Source: Chitinophaga sp. Cy-1792
GTDB lineage: Bacteria; Bacteroidota; Bacteroidia; Chitinophagales; Chitinophagaceae
Assembly (NCBI RefSeq): GCF_011752935.1
Contig: NZ_VWWO01000001.1
Coordinates: 2,790,001-2,854,000 of the forward strand
Direction of reading: 5' to 3'
Length of the DNA: 64,000 nt
Part shown: positions 42,009-49,698 of the stretch, in pieces
Layout: every line of letters begins with the position of its first letter
Numbering within the stretch: position 1 is the stretch's first letter
Made by a program: the position numbers and the translations under genes
Notes under the pieces: model-generated
What the model was told of the DNA's origin: nothing
Seen by the model: only the letters and a program-made list of their open reading frames with translations
Database searches by the model: none

Positions 42009-42989
42009 ATGAAGAAATTATTTTTATTACTTCTTTGCGCCACCGCCCTTAACGCCTCCGCACAAACGAAAAAGTACTACAAGGAATACGACAAAGGCTA
42101 TAGAGGCGGCTTTATTCCCGGCCAGATCAGCCGGGAAGGTGCCTTCGAATTCGCCGTTATCGGCGATTTCGGCAGGGGAGGGGAATACTTCCAGAAAGAT
42201 GTGGCAGCCACCCTGGCGGAAGCCGTTACCGGCAATGGAGCTGAGTTTATCATCGCTACCGGCGATAATATCTACCCTGATGGCGTGGCCAGCACCCAGG
42301 ATCCGCTCTGGCGCCTTTCTTTCGAGGATGTCTTCTATCAGTACCCGCTGCACCGCCCCTGGTATGCGGTGTTGGGCAACCACGACTATCACGGCAATGC
42401 ACAGGCGGAAGTAGATTATTCCAAGGTAAGTCAGCGCTGGCATATGCCAGCCAGGTACTATTCCATCAAACGTAAGATCAGCGGTAACCAGGAAGCACTG
42501 TTCGTATTCATTGATACCAATACCCTTGATCCTGAGGCTTATACCTCTTCTTACGGCGATGAACTGCGTGCACAGGATAGCACTGCCCAGAAGCGCTGGC
42601 TGGAGAAAACCCTGGCAGATACCAGCAGTAATATCCGCTGGAAAATCGTTATCGGGCACCACCCATGTTATACTGCCGGCAACAGGGCACTGGAAACCCC
42701 CAATATCCGTTATTCCCTGGAACCACTACTTGAAAAGTATAAAGTTGACATGTATATAAGTGGCCACGAACATCATTTACAGTACTATCATCCCAAAGAC
42801 AGATACACCCACCATTTTATTTCGGGCGCCGGATCTGAAGCCAGTGAAGCATTACAGCCTCGTGGTAAGTACGATTTCTTTGAACATATACAAGGATTCC
42901 TTACTTTTTCCATACTTCCGGAAAATGTGCAGGTACAAGCTATCAGCAGGAAAGGAGATATTCTTAAAACGGTTATATTTGCCAAATAA
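42009..42989 (+). CDS. Secreted calcineurin-like metallophosphoesterase (purple acid phosphatase-like)
   Basis: The ATG at 42009 gives a signal peptide (MKKLFLLLLCATALNASAQ) and 326 residues. All five metal-binding blocks occur in order: FAVIGDFGRGG, IATGDNIYPDGV, LGNHDYHGN, IGHHPCYTAG and SGHEHHLQYY. This matches tartrate-resistant acid phosphatases, two-metal enzymes that cleave phosphomonoesters or pyrophosphates in the periplasm. An inverted repeat separates it from the SusD gene upstream; there is no clear promoter. Confidence 0.92.
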   Translation: MKKLFLLLLCATALNASAQTKKYYKEYDKGYRGGFIPGQISREGAFEFAVIGDFGRGGEYFQKDVAATLAEAVTGNGAEFIIATGDNIYPDGVASTQDPLWRLSFEDVFYQYPLHRPWYAVLGNHDYHGNAQAEVDYSKVSQRWHMPARYYSIKRKISGNQEALFVFIDTNTLDPEAYTSSYGDELRAQDSTAQKRWLEKTLADTSSNIRWKIVIGHHPCYTAGNRALETPNIRYSLEPLLEKYKVDMYISGHEHHLQYYHPKDRYTHHFISGAGSEASEALQPRGKYDFFEHIQGFLTFSILPENVQVQAISRKGDILKTVIFAK

Positions 42990-43010
42990 TTTGTGTGTTG
43001 AAATAGAATT

Positions 43011-43039
43011 AGGGCGGCCACCCCGGGTCGTCCTTTTTC
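43011..43039 (+). terminator. Terminator after the metallophosphoesterase
   Basis: A 9 bp stem with two G.T pairs (43011-43019 with 43026-43034) and a 6 nt loop, then TTTTT. Confidence 0.7.
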
Positions 43040-43115
43040 GTTTATAGTACCCCGCTCAACAATTTCACTGCTGCCTTGTTGATGATAATACACGTCTCAC
43101 ACTAAAAATTTCCCA

Positions 43116-43862
43116 ATGACAAATATTATCATCGCCACTTTTCCACAGGAATCCCAGGCAGTTGCCGCACTGAAAAGATTTACCCAGCTGGAGTCTATCG
43201 GAGATATTACCATCTATGAGAGTGCGCTGGTAAAAAAGAATGCAAACGGAGAAACCTCCCTGCTGGAAACAGACAGCACCACCGAAGGCGTGCGTGCCTT
43301 GTCCGGCATGGCGCTTGGTACCCTGATTGGCGCTTTTGCCGGTCCGGTGGGTATCCTGGCGGGGATGCTGGTGGGTACCATCAGCGGGGCCATCTGGGAA
43401 AGTAACTACTATAGCTTTACACAGGAATTCAGCAATAAAATAGCCGGAGAGCTGCAGCCAGGTTATACCGCCCTTATCGCTGAGGTGGATGAGGATAACG
43501 AAGTGTTCGTTGACTCCTATGTTAAAAGTCTGGGTGGCAGCGTTACCCGCACAGACGTGGATTACGAATATGAAAAATTCTCAGATGAGCAGGTGGAGGC
43601 TATTGATGAACAGATAGCGGCCGACCGGGCTAAGATCCGTACCGCTGCCGAGGCCGATAAAGCTAAGCTGGAAAAAGAAATTGCCAGTCTGAAAGACAAA
43701 AGAAAAGAACGGATTGCGGCCTTACGCGCCAGTGCCCAAACCAAAGTAGCACATTCAGAAGCTACCCTGAAAGAAATGAGAACCAATCGCCTGAAAAGCC
43801 GGATCGAACTCTATAAGTCCAGGATTTCCAGGCTGGAAAATGAACTAAGTAATATTAAATAA
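43116..43862 (+). CDS. DUF1269-type membrane-associated coiled-coil protein
   Basis: 248 residues in three parts: an N-terminal ferredoxin-like alpha/beta domain (MTNIIIATFPQESQAVAAL), a glycine-rich hydrophobic hairpin (ALSGMALGTLIGAFAGPVGI, residues 61-80, continuing to 94), and a coiled coil from about 150 to the end rich in Lys/Glu/Ala (KLEKEIASLKDKRKERIAAL). The GXXXG hairpin suggests insertion into or onto a membrane. DUF1269 proteins are of unknown function; some respond to stress. Monocistronic, ended by palindromic site 6. Confidence 0.75.
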   Translation: MTNIIIATFPQESQAVAALKRFTQLESIGDITIYESALVKKNANGETSLLETDSTTEGVRALSGMALGTLIGAFAGPVGILAGMLVGTISGAIWESNYYSFTQEFSNKIAGELQPGYTALIAEVDEDNEVFVDSYVKSLGGSVTRTDVDYEYEKFSDEQVEAIDEQIAADRAKIRTAAEADKAKLEKEIASLKDKRKERIAALRASAQTKVAHSEATLKEMRTNRLKSRIELYKSRISRLENELSNIK

Positions 43863-43872
43863 TGGTATACCC

Positions 43873-43952
43873 ACCGAAAAGAGGCCCCAGCCGAAGGCTG
43901 GGGCCTCTTTTCGGTTTTTGAGCATGCCGAAGGCATGCTCAAAAACCGAAAA
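43873..43952. repeat. Paired palindrome (site 6)
   Basis: Hairpin A: perfect 20 bp (43873-43892 with 43896-43915) around GAA. Hairpin B: perfect 21 bp (43908-43928 with 43932-43952) around GAA. Shared arm TTTTCGGT at 43908-43915 (8 nt); its complement ACCGAAAA stands at 43873 and at 43945. Lies 10 bases after the DUF1269 stop, convergent with the lactonase. Confidence 0.95.
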
Positions 43953-43976
43953 AAATTGCAAAATTCATTAAGCTCC

Positions 43977-45101
43977 TTACTTAATCCACGTTACACAAAC
44001 CGGGCTACCTACTTCAATTCGTTTGCCCGTATCCGTTAACATCCCCGTTTTCTTATCTACCCTGAATATCACTACATCGTTACTCTGCTGATGTGCTACC
44101 AGCAGGAAGTTACCACTTGGGTCGAAGTTGAAGTTACGTGGCATAATGCCTTTGGTAGGCTCCACCTTTAATAATTTCAGGAGGCCGGTATTTTTATCTC
44201 GACTGAAGATTGCGATAGAGTTGGCATCGCCGCGGTTGGAGGCATACAGGAAATTACCATCAGGAGAGAGGTGAATATCGGCAGAGCCAATGGTACCTTT
44301 AAAATCTGCCGGATGGCTGGAAATCGTTTGCAGCTCTTTAAAAGTGCCATTATTATATTTATAGACGATTACCTCGCCGCCCATTTCTGTCATCAGGTAG
44401 GCATATTTTGCTGCTGCATCAAAAACCATATGACGTGGCCCGCTACCCGCTTTAACAGTGACGAAAGGCGGTGCAACAGGACTCAGTTTACCGGTGGCGT
44501 CATTGAAGTTGTAGGCCATCACTTTATCTGTACCAAGATCATTGGCAAATAAATATTTGCCGTCAGGAGAGAAGTAGGCCGCATGTGCGTGCGCTTTTTC
44601 CTGTCTGTCCTTATTAGGGCCGGTACCTACGTCCTGCCTGTTTTCTACGGGCGTGCCGATTTTACCATTGGCATCTACGGGGTATACCAGGTAATTGCCG
44701 GAGCTGTAATTGGCGACCGCAATGAATTTGCCGTTTTTGCTGGCAGATACGTAACAAGGGGCTTCTCCCCGAGAAGGTACTTTATTGATCAGCGTCAGTT
44801 TGCCGCTGGATTTATCAAAAGAAAAGGAGGAAACACTTCCCGGTCCATTATCTTCATTAACAGCATATACCTTTTTATTGTCCGGCGACACCGTTACAAA
44901 CGAGGGATTGCCGGTAACCACATTGCTCACTTCCGAAGCTGCTCCGGTAGCGGAATTAAACTGATATACGTAAATACCTTTACTCTTGCCGCTGTTGGTA
45001 TAGGTACCCAGCAACAGGTATTGTTTCTGCGCCAGTAAATGAGCAAAGGGCAGTATGGTAATAATAGAGAGAACGGTAAACCGTTGAAGTATCCGCTTCA
45101 T
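43977..45101 (-). CDS. Secreted lactonase-family beta-propeller (6-phosphogluconolactonase type, YbhE/Pgl)
   Basis: 374 residues with a signal peptide (MKRILQRFTVLSIITILPFAHLLAQ). Typical of the seven-bladed lactonase propellers: YLLLGTYTNSGKSKGIYVYQF at the start, VSPDNKKVYAVNED, HAHAAYFSPDGKYLFANDLGTD and RHMVFDAAAKYAY, then SPDGNFLYASNRGDANSIAIF. Cytoplasmic homologues hydrolyse 6-phosphogluconolactone; secreted versions act on lactones or aryl compounds in the periplasm and the substrate here is open. Confidence 0.88.
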   Translation of the reverse strand: MKRILQRFTVLSIITILPFAHLLAQKQYLLLGTYTNSGKSKGIYVYQFNSATGAASEVSNVVTGNPSFVTVSPDNKKVYAVNEDNGPGSVSSFSFDKSSGKLTLINKVPSRGEAPCYVSASKNGKFIAVANYSSGNYLVYPVDANGKIGTPVENRQDVGTGPNKDRQEKAHAHAAYFSPDGKYLFANDLGTDKVMAYNFNDATGKLSPVAPPFVTVKAGSGPRHMVFDAAAKYAYLMTEMGGEVIVYKYNNGTFKELQTISSHPADFKGTIGSADIHLSPDGNFLYASNRGDANSIAIFSRDKNTGLLKLLKVEPTKGIMPRNFNFDPSGNFLLVAHQQSNDVVIFRVDKKTGMLTDTGKRIEVGSPVCVTWIK

Positions 45102-45227
45102 TGATACATTTTATTTGAACTCAAGATTACTAAAAAACCACAGAAAAAGGAAACACTGCATTACGGCCGGCCACAAGAACAAAACCGAAACAGGACTGTT
45201 AACAGGTAATAAATGAACTGATTATTT

Positions 45228-45698
45228 ATGATTTTAGCACCAGGAACAAAAGCCCCGGATTTTGAGCTGTATTCCACGCCGGATCAGCGTTTGAAGCTCG
45301 CGGATTTCAAAGGGAAATCCCTGATTATTGCATTTTATCCGGCAGACTGGAGCCCGGTATGCTCCGATCAGCTGGCATTATATAATGAAACGTTAAAGAT
45401 ATTCCATGAGGCTGGAGCTGAGCTGCTCGGTATTTCGGTAGACAGTAAATGGTGCCACATGGCCTTTTCGGAGAACAGGCACCTGCACTTTCCGCTGCTG
45501 GCCGACTTTGAACCCAAAGGTGCCGTGGCAAAGGCTTATGGTATTTATGATGACAAAGAAGGAGAAGCCCACCGGGCCCTTTTTGTGATCGATGGCAACG
45601 GTATCATTCAATGGAGTTACCTATCTCCGGATGGTATCAACCCGGGTGCAGACGGTATCCTCGATGCACTGGATAAATTAAATAACGGTAAAAAATAA
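45228..45698 (+). CDS. Peroxiredoxin (AhpC/TSA, thiol-specific)
   Basis: 156 residues without a signal peptide. The peroxidatic Cys45 sits in DWSPVCSDQLALY (family PxxxT/SxxC); a second Cys76 in DSKWCHMAF is in the position of the partner cysteine of AhpE/Q-like enzymes. It reduces peroxides at the expense of a thiol donor. The DsbA-like gene begins 3 bases after its stop, so the two form an operon. Confidence 0.88.
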   Translation: MILAPGTKAPDFELYSTPDQRLKLADFKGKSLIIAFYPADWSPVCSDQLALYNETLKIFHEAGAELLGISVDSKWCHMAFSENRHLHFPLLADFEPKGAVAKAYGIYDDKEGEAHRALFVIDGNGIIQWSYLSPDGINPGADGILDALDKLNNGKK

Positions 45699-45701
45699 CC
45701 T

Positions 45702-46220
45702 ATGGCCCACCTGAAAGCAGCAGTAACGCCACATGATCATACAACAGGTAACCCGAACGCCAGTATAGTACTGGTAGAATATGGAGATTATCAATGCCCC
45801 AGCTGTGGAGAGGCTTACCCGCTGGTGAAAAAATTATTGCAGCACCATGGAGACCAGATATTGTTCGTGTTCCGCAATTTCCCCCTGCAGGAGATCCACC
45901 CGGCTGCAATGATGTCGGCCCTGGCCGCCGAAGCAGCTACCCACCAGGATAAATTCTGGGAAATGCACGATCTCATTTTTGAAAACCAGGCCGCACTGAG
46001 CGTCCAGACCCTGTTACGCTTTGCAGAGGAATTACAGCTGGATATGCCCAGGTTTGAGCGTGACTGGCAAAGTCAGGATACGATGGGCACGGTAGAGAAA
46101 GACTTTACTGGCGGACTCCGTAGCGGCGTCAATGGTACCCCTACCTTCTTTGTAAATGGCCAGCGCTATGATGACTATGATGCCACCTATGCATCGCTGG
46201 CCAAACTGGTCAGGCACTGA
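45702..46220 (+). CDS. DsbA-family thioredoxin-fold protein, no signal peptide
   Basis: 172 residues. The active site CPSC is at residues 32-35 in YGDYQCPSCGEAYP and a cis-Pro loop (GVNGTPTFFVNG) follows near residue 145. The protein belongs to the thioredoxin_4/DsbA branch but starts MAHLKAAVTP with no export signal, so it should be cytoplasmic. Directly downstream of a peroxiredoxin, it could be its reductant or regenerate other oxidised thiols; this is inference. Confidence 0.85.
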   Translation: MAHLKAAVTPHDHTTGNPNASIVLVEYGDYQCPSCGEAYPLVKKLLQHHGDQILFVFRNFPLQEIHPAAMMSALAAEAATHQDKFWEMHDLIFENQAALSVQTLLRFAEELQLDMPRFERDWQSQDTMGTVEKDFTGGLRSGVNGTPTFFVNGQRYDDYDATYASLAKLVRH

Positions 46221-46221
46221 T

Positions 46222-47148
46222 TTATTTTAAATACCCCTGCGCAGCCGCCAGAAATTCAGGCTGATTATCATCAAATACAGTATGGGAGGCATTGCTAACC
46301 ATGGTAAGGTGTCCGCTTCCAATTACTTTTTTCAGCTGTTGTAACTGGCCGGGAGAGAAGATCATGTCATGATCACCGTAGATGGCGTAAACAGGAATTC
46401 CGGTTTTTACAATGCTGGAAAGGATAGGAAGGCTGCTGAAGTTATGCAGACTGTCATTCGCGAAGAAAGTAGCAACCGCCGAAGTATTCTTTACGTAGGA
46501 TTTAATCAGGTTGCTGGTATCGTTCCTGGCGCGAATTGCACGTGCCATTTCATTGGGCTCCGGTACGGTAAAGAATTTATTGTTGGAAGCATGCTGGAAA
46601 ATCCGGGTGCGGTATTCCAGTGTGTTGTAATCCAGTTGCTGCACTTTTTTCAGATCGGCGAGGGCAGCAGTATCTTTCTTTTTCAGGTAGATATCGGAGC
46701 ACCTGTTAAATATGGTATTATAGGTTGCCTGCTGGTCAACGAGTGCGCTGACAAGTATTACCCGGCTCACTTTTTCCGGATGTGCTGCCGTGTATTTCGC
46801 GGTGATGAGTCCACCGAAGCTGAAGCCGATGAGAGTGGCCTTTTTGAGGTGGTACTGCTGGTAGATGCTGTCGATGTCGGCGAGGTATTCCCGGAAGTTC
46901 ATTTTCGCCTGCGGGTTGGCGGAGCGGCCTTCTCCGCGGCGATCGTAGACGATTACATAGAAACCTTTCTCTGCCAGCGCCTGAGCGGCGTTAGCCTGAA
47001 AAAATACACTGCTGTTACCTGGGCCACCATGCAGGAAAATAACAGGTGAATGGGAAGGATTACCATAAGCCTTTGAGTATAGTGACTGAGCATGGGAAGT
47101 TGCTGTAATGAACAGCAAAAGGAGGGTAAGCGGCAGGAAATTTTTCAT
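46222..47148 (-). CDS. Secreted alpha/beta hydrolase (proline-iminopeptidase-like)
   Basis: 308 residues with a signal peptide (MKNFLPLTLLLLFITATSHA). HGGPGNSSVFFQAN (oxyanion region), the nucleophile elbow GFSFGG, and the C-terminal HTVFDDNQPE with the catalytic His; Asp in YGDHDMIFS is the acid. The substrate is unknown; HGGPG is frequent in prolyl aminopeptidases. Tail-to-tail with the DsbA-like gene, 1 base apart. Confidence 0.88.
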   Translation of the reverse strand: MKNFLPLTLLLLFITATSHAQSLYSKAYGNPSHSPVIFLHGGPGNSSVFFQANAAQALAEKGFYVIVYDRRGEGRSANPQAKMNFREYLADIDSIYQQYHLKKATLIGFSFGGLITAKYTAAHPEKVSRVILVSALVDQQATYNTIFNRCSDIYLKKKDTAALADLKKVQQLDYNTLEYRTRIFQHASNNKFFTVPEPNEMARAIRARNDTSNLIKSYVKNTSAVATFFANDSLHNFSSLPILSSIVKTGIPVYAIYGDHDMIFSPGQLQQLKKVIGSGHLTMVSNASHTVFDDNQPEFLAAAQGYLK

Positions 47149-47152
47149 GCCG

Positions 47153-47185
47153 CAAAAATAATCTATCTACCTAAAATCTTACAAA
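47153..47185 (-). promoter_or_regulatory. Promoter of the alpha/beta hydrolase, near-leaderless
   Basis: TTTG (47185-47182), 21 nt and TATTTTTG (47160-47153) on the minus strand match -33 and -7. The -7 element ends 4 bases before the start codon at 47148, so the transcript should begin at or next to the ATG. Confidence 0.6.
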
Positions 47186-47187
47186 TA

Positions 47188-47526
47188 CTATTTCAGAAAA
47201 TCCTCACGGTGAGGGCTAAACGTATCTATCAGTACACCAGCTTCGAGGCAGGTACAGCCGTGCATTACATTGGAAGGCATATAGCATCCGTCGCCGGCAC
47301 GGATAATTTTAGTTTCAGCGCCGATGGTGAATTCAAAAGCACCGCTTTCTACATAGGTCACCTGCGTATGTGGGTGCTGGTGCATGGTGCCTACCGCTCC
47401 TTTTTCAAATTTTACTTTTACCAGCATGACACGGTCGTCGTAACCGAATATCTGTCGCTGCAAACCCGGTGCAGTGGCTTCCCATGGAATATCTGTGTTG
47501 AACTGGAATATCGCGCTTTCTTTCAT
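47188..47526 (-). CDS. Small cupin-domain protein
   Basis: 112 residues. The cupin motifs are visible: GTMHQHPHTQVTYVESGAFEF (first metal-binding box, His-x-His plus Glu) and GDGCYMPSNVMHGCT (second, His). A single-domain metal cupin of this size may bind a small sugar, polyketide or metal; no specific function. It starts about 110 bases from the divergent DUF1080 gene. Confidence 0.85.
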   Translation of the reverse strand: MKESAIFQFNTDIPWEATAPGLQRQIFGYDDRVMLVKVKFEKGAVGTMHQHPHTQVTYVESGAFEFTIGAETKIIRAGDGCYMPSNVMHGCTCLEAGVLIDTFSPHREDFLK

Positions 47527-47641
47527 GCTGTTAGTTTATGCAATCGTTTGCTGTAAAGGTATAATTTCCGGTGAGAAAGTAAAAATCAATGCATTGTAAT
47601 AGATAGAAATAAGTATTATCTTGTTTGATCACTAAGTGAAC

Positions 47642-48640
47642 ATGCAAAAAACTAAGCATATGCAAAGAAAAATTTACCTGGCAGGATTAAGCTGTATGCT
47701 GATGCTGGGCCAGATTGGCACAGCCGGTGCAGTAGTAAAGGCTGATAAAATGAATGCCGTTGCAGAAGATGTAAATGGGCATGAGCTGATTGGTCGTTGG
47801 GATATTTCCGTAGATGAAAATGGGAAGGTGCTTCCCAGCTGGCTGGAAGTAAAGCTATCTGGTACCCGTACCCTGGTAGGATATTTTGTAGGTACTTCCG
47901 GTAGTGCCCGCCCGGTGTCGAAAGTAAATTTTGATAAAGGAAAATTCAGTTTCACTATTCCGCCGCAATGGGAAGGTGGCAACCAGGATTTTGTGATAGA
48001 AGGCATGGTGTCTGGCGAAACCATTACCGGTACTGTGACTACCAGTGAAGGGAAAACTTATTCCTACAAGGGAGTACGTGCGCCTATGCTGAGAAGGGAA
48101 ACGGCGCCTAAATGGGGTAAGCCGGAGAATCTCTTCAATGGCAAGGACCTTACCGGCTGGAAGCCAATGGGAGCCAATAACCAATGGATTGTGAAAGACG
48201 GTATTCTCACCAGTCCGCATTCCGGTGTAAACCTGATCTCTGAAAAGAAATTCAATGACTTCAAGCTGCATGTAGAATTCCGCTACCAGAAAGGAAGTAA
48301 CAGTGGCGTATATCTCCGCGGCCGTTATGAAACACAGATAGAGGACAGTCCTAAAGGGGCACATCCGTCATCTGTATTATTCAGTGGTATCTACGGGTTC
48401 CTGGCCCCTAGCGATATTGAGGCGTTGGGCCCTGATAAATGGCAGAGCTATGATATCACCCTGATTGGCCGTATGGTAACCGTGGTGGTGAATGGCAAAA
48501 CCGTGATCAGCAACCAGGAGATTCCGGGTATTACCGGTGGAGCGCTGGATAGTGCTGAAGGAGAGGCGGGCCCGATCTACTTCCAGGGAGATCATGGTCC
48601 TATAGAGTTCAGGAAGGTGGTGATTACACCGGCATTATAA
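47642..48640 (+). CDS. DUF1080 (3-keto-disaccharide hydrolase-like) secreted protein
   Basis: Probable start is the ATG at 47642, giving about 332 residues (a GTG two codons upstream and an ATG at 47660 are alternatives). Signal peptide QRKIYLAGLSCMLMLGQIGTAGA. Residues 35-150 form an unidentified beta-domain; from about 160 the DUF1080 fold begins (LFNGKDLTGWKPMGANNQW, FKLHVEFRYQKGSNSGVYLRG, GPIYFQGDHGPIEFRKVVI). DUF1080 proteins include hydrolases that act on 3-keto-glucosides. Convergent with the acetyltransferase. Confidence 0.88.
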   Translation: MQKTKHMQRKIYLAGLSCMLMLGQIGTAGAVVKADKMNAVAEDVNGHELIGRWDISVDENGKVLPSWLEVKLSGTRTLVGYFVGTSGSARPVSKVNFDKGKFSFTIPPQWEGGNQDFVIEGMVSGETITGTVTTSEGKTYSYKGVRAPMLRRETAPKWGKPENLFNGKDLTGWKPMGANNQWIVKDGILTSPHSGVNLISEKKFNDFKLHVEFRYQKGSNSGVYLRGRYETQIEDSPKGAHPSSVLFSGIYGFLAPSDIEALGPDKWQSYDITLIGRMVTVVVNGKTVISNQEIPGITGGALDSAEGEAGPIYFQGDHGPIEFRKVVITPAL

Positions 48641-48649
48641 TATTTATAT

Positions 48650-48682
48650 GGCTACCGCTGTCCGCAGGGGCGGCGGTTAGCC
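48650..48682. terminator. Imperfect hairpin at the convergent DUF1080/acetyltransferase end
   Basis: A 33 base imperfect stem-loop with TCC-GCA-GGG at the centre overlaps the acetyltransferase stop (48677). It can act as a bidirectional terminator; its centre recalls the GCC-NNN-GGC palindromes but the stem is broken. Confidence 0.45.
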
Positions 48683-49171
48683 CAGTTGCAGTTCAAATAA
48701 ATTAACGGTGGCATCTTCGCGGTGCAGCACGGTAGAAAAAGAAAATCCCAATTTCCCCAACAATTGCATGGATCTGATGTTATCTGGAAATGTGGTAGCA
48801 TAAACGACTGGCACCGATTGCGCCTTTAACAGGTCAAGGAAAGCACTGGCAGCTTCAAAAGCGTATCCCTGGCCGGTTCCCATAGGTAAAAAGGCAAAGC
48901 CAATGTCCGGATGAGGCAAATAAGTACGCTTTATATAGGTAATTATGCCAACAGGCATGGAATTCTCAATAGTTCTTACTACCTTATACTGAATATCCGG
49001 ATTGCCGGTAATCTTCGTGATATACCCGATGGCATCCTCCAGATTGTATACATGGCGTTCCCCGATAAATTTTTTCCAACCTTCGGTGTTCACCAGTTCG
49101 AGAATAAATGCAGCGTCACCAACAGTTAATGCGGCCAATGAGAGTCGGGTCGTCGTTAATGGAATATTCAT
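48677..49171 (-). CDS. GNAT-family N-acetyltransferase
   Basis: 164 residues similar to RimJ/RimL-type GNATs: TTRLSLAALTVGDAAFILEL at the start, PVGIITYIKRTYLPHPDIGFAFLP in the central strands, the acetyl-CoA loop region GTGQGYAFEAASAFLDLL (GxGxG/A) and LLGKLGFSF at the end. Acts on an amine or protein N-terminus; the target is unknown. Confidence 0.9.
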   Translation of the reverse strand: MNIPLTTTRLSLAALTVGDAAFILELVNTEGWKKFIGERHVYNLEDAIGYITKITGNPDIQYKVVRTIENSMPVGIITYIKRTYLPHPDIGFAFLPMGTGQGYAFEAASAFLDLLKAQSVPVVYATTFPDNIRSMQLLGKLGFSFSTVLHREDATVNLFELQLG

Positions 49172-49698
49172 ACCGGCAAGATAATAAATTCAACAGGGAT
49201 TAAATCCGCTAACGCAATATCCGCGTACATTAGCAGGGTCTTGATAAGTAAGACAGGTGTTTAAGTTGGTTATCTCCCAAATGTATAGGTGCTTAATTCC
49301 CCGCTACTTGGGTTGTTTCTGTAATTTCTTGAAGAATATTATATCATATCTGGGATGATGACTTGCATTTAAGCAGGATTAAGATTATTTTGTTTAATAT
49401 TTCTATTCTCATAAGCAAAACTGGAAACTATGCCTCCCATCTTTTATGGGAGGCTTTTCATTCAAGGCCCTTTTCAAGCCCTGTTTTTTACTTCATATTT
49501 TGCGTTGTAATCTGCTACCTGATTTCTACGTACATCTTTTAATGTTAGGAATGCACTTTATCGGACCTGTTGTATCCTGATAACAAGATAGTACAATTGC
49601 GACATAAATTATTGCCGCTGATCATCTTCCTTACAAGAATTTTATGACTGTTCTGTTATCTTAAATATCAGTATATCTGCTGTAATGCCATCGCAATG
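49172..49698. other. 527 base gap with an unassigned plus-strand terminator
   Basis: No coding frame is supported. It holds a clear terminator on the plus strand (49432-49458) that ends neither neighbouring gene, since both are on the minus strand, and a weak promoter-like pair about 40 bases upstream of it. The rest is A+T-rich without other structure that I can see. Confidence 0.6.
49363..49458 (+). ncRNA. Possible small RNA ending in the intrinsic terminator at 49432-49458
   Basis: TTG (49363-49365), 19 nt and TTATTTTG (49385-49392, 7 of 8) could start a transcript near 49396-49399. A 9 bp stem (49432-49440 with 49446-49454) followed by TTTT would end it, giving about 60 nt. No homologous RNA family is recognised, and transcription is unproven. 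Confidence 0.3.
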
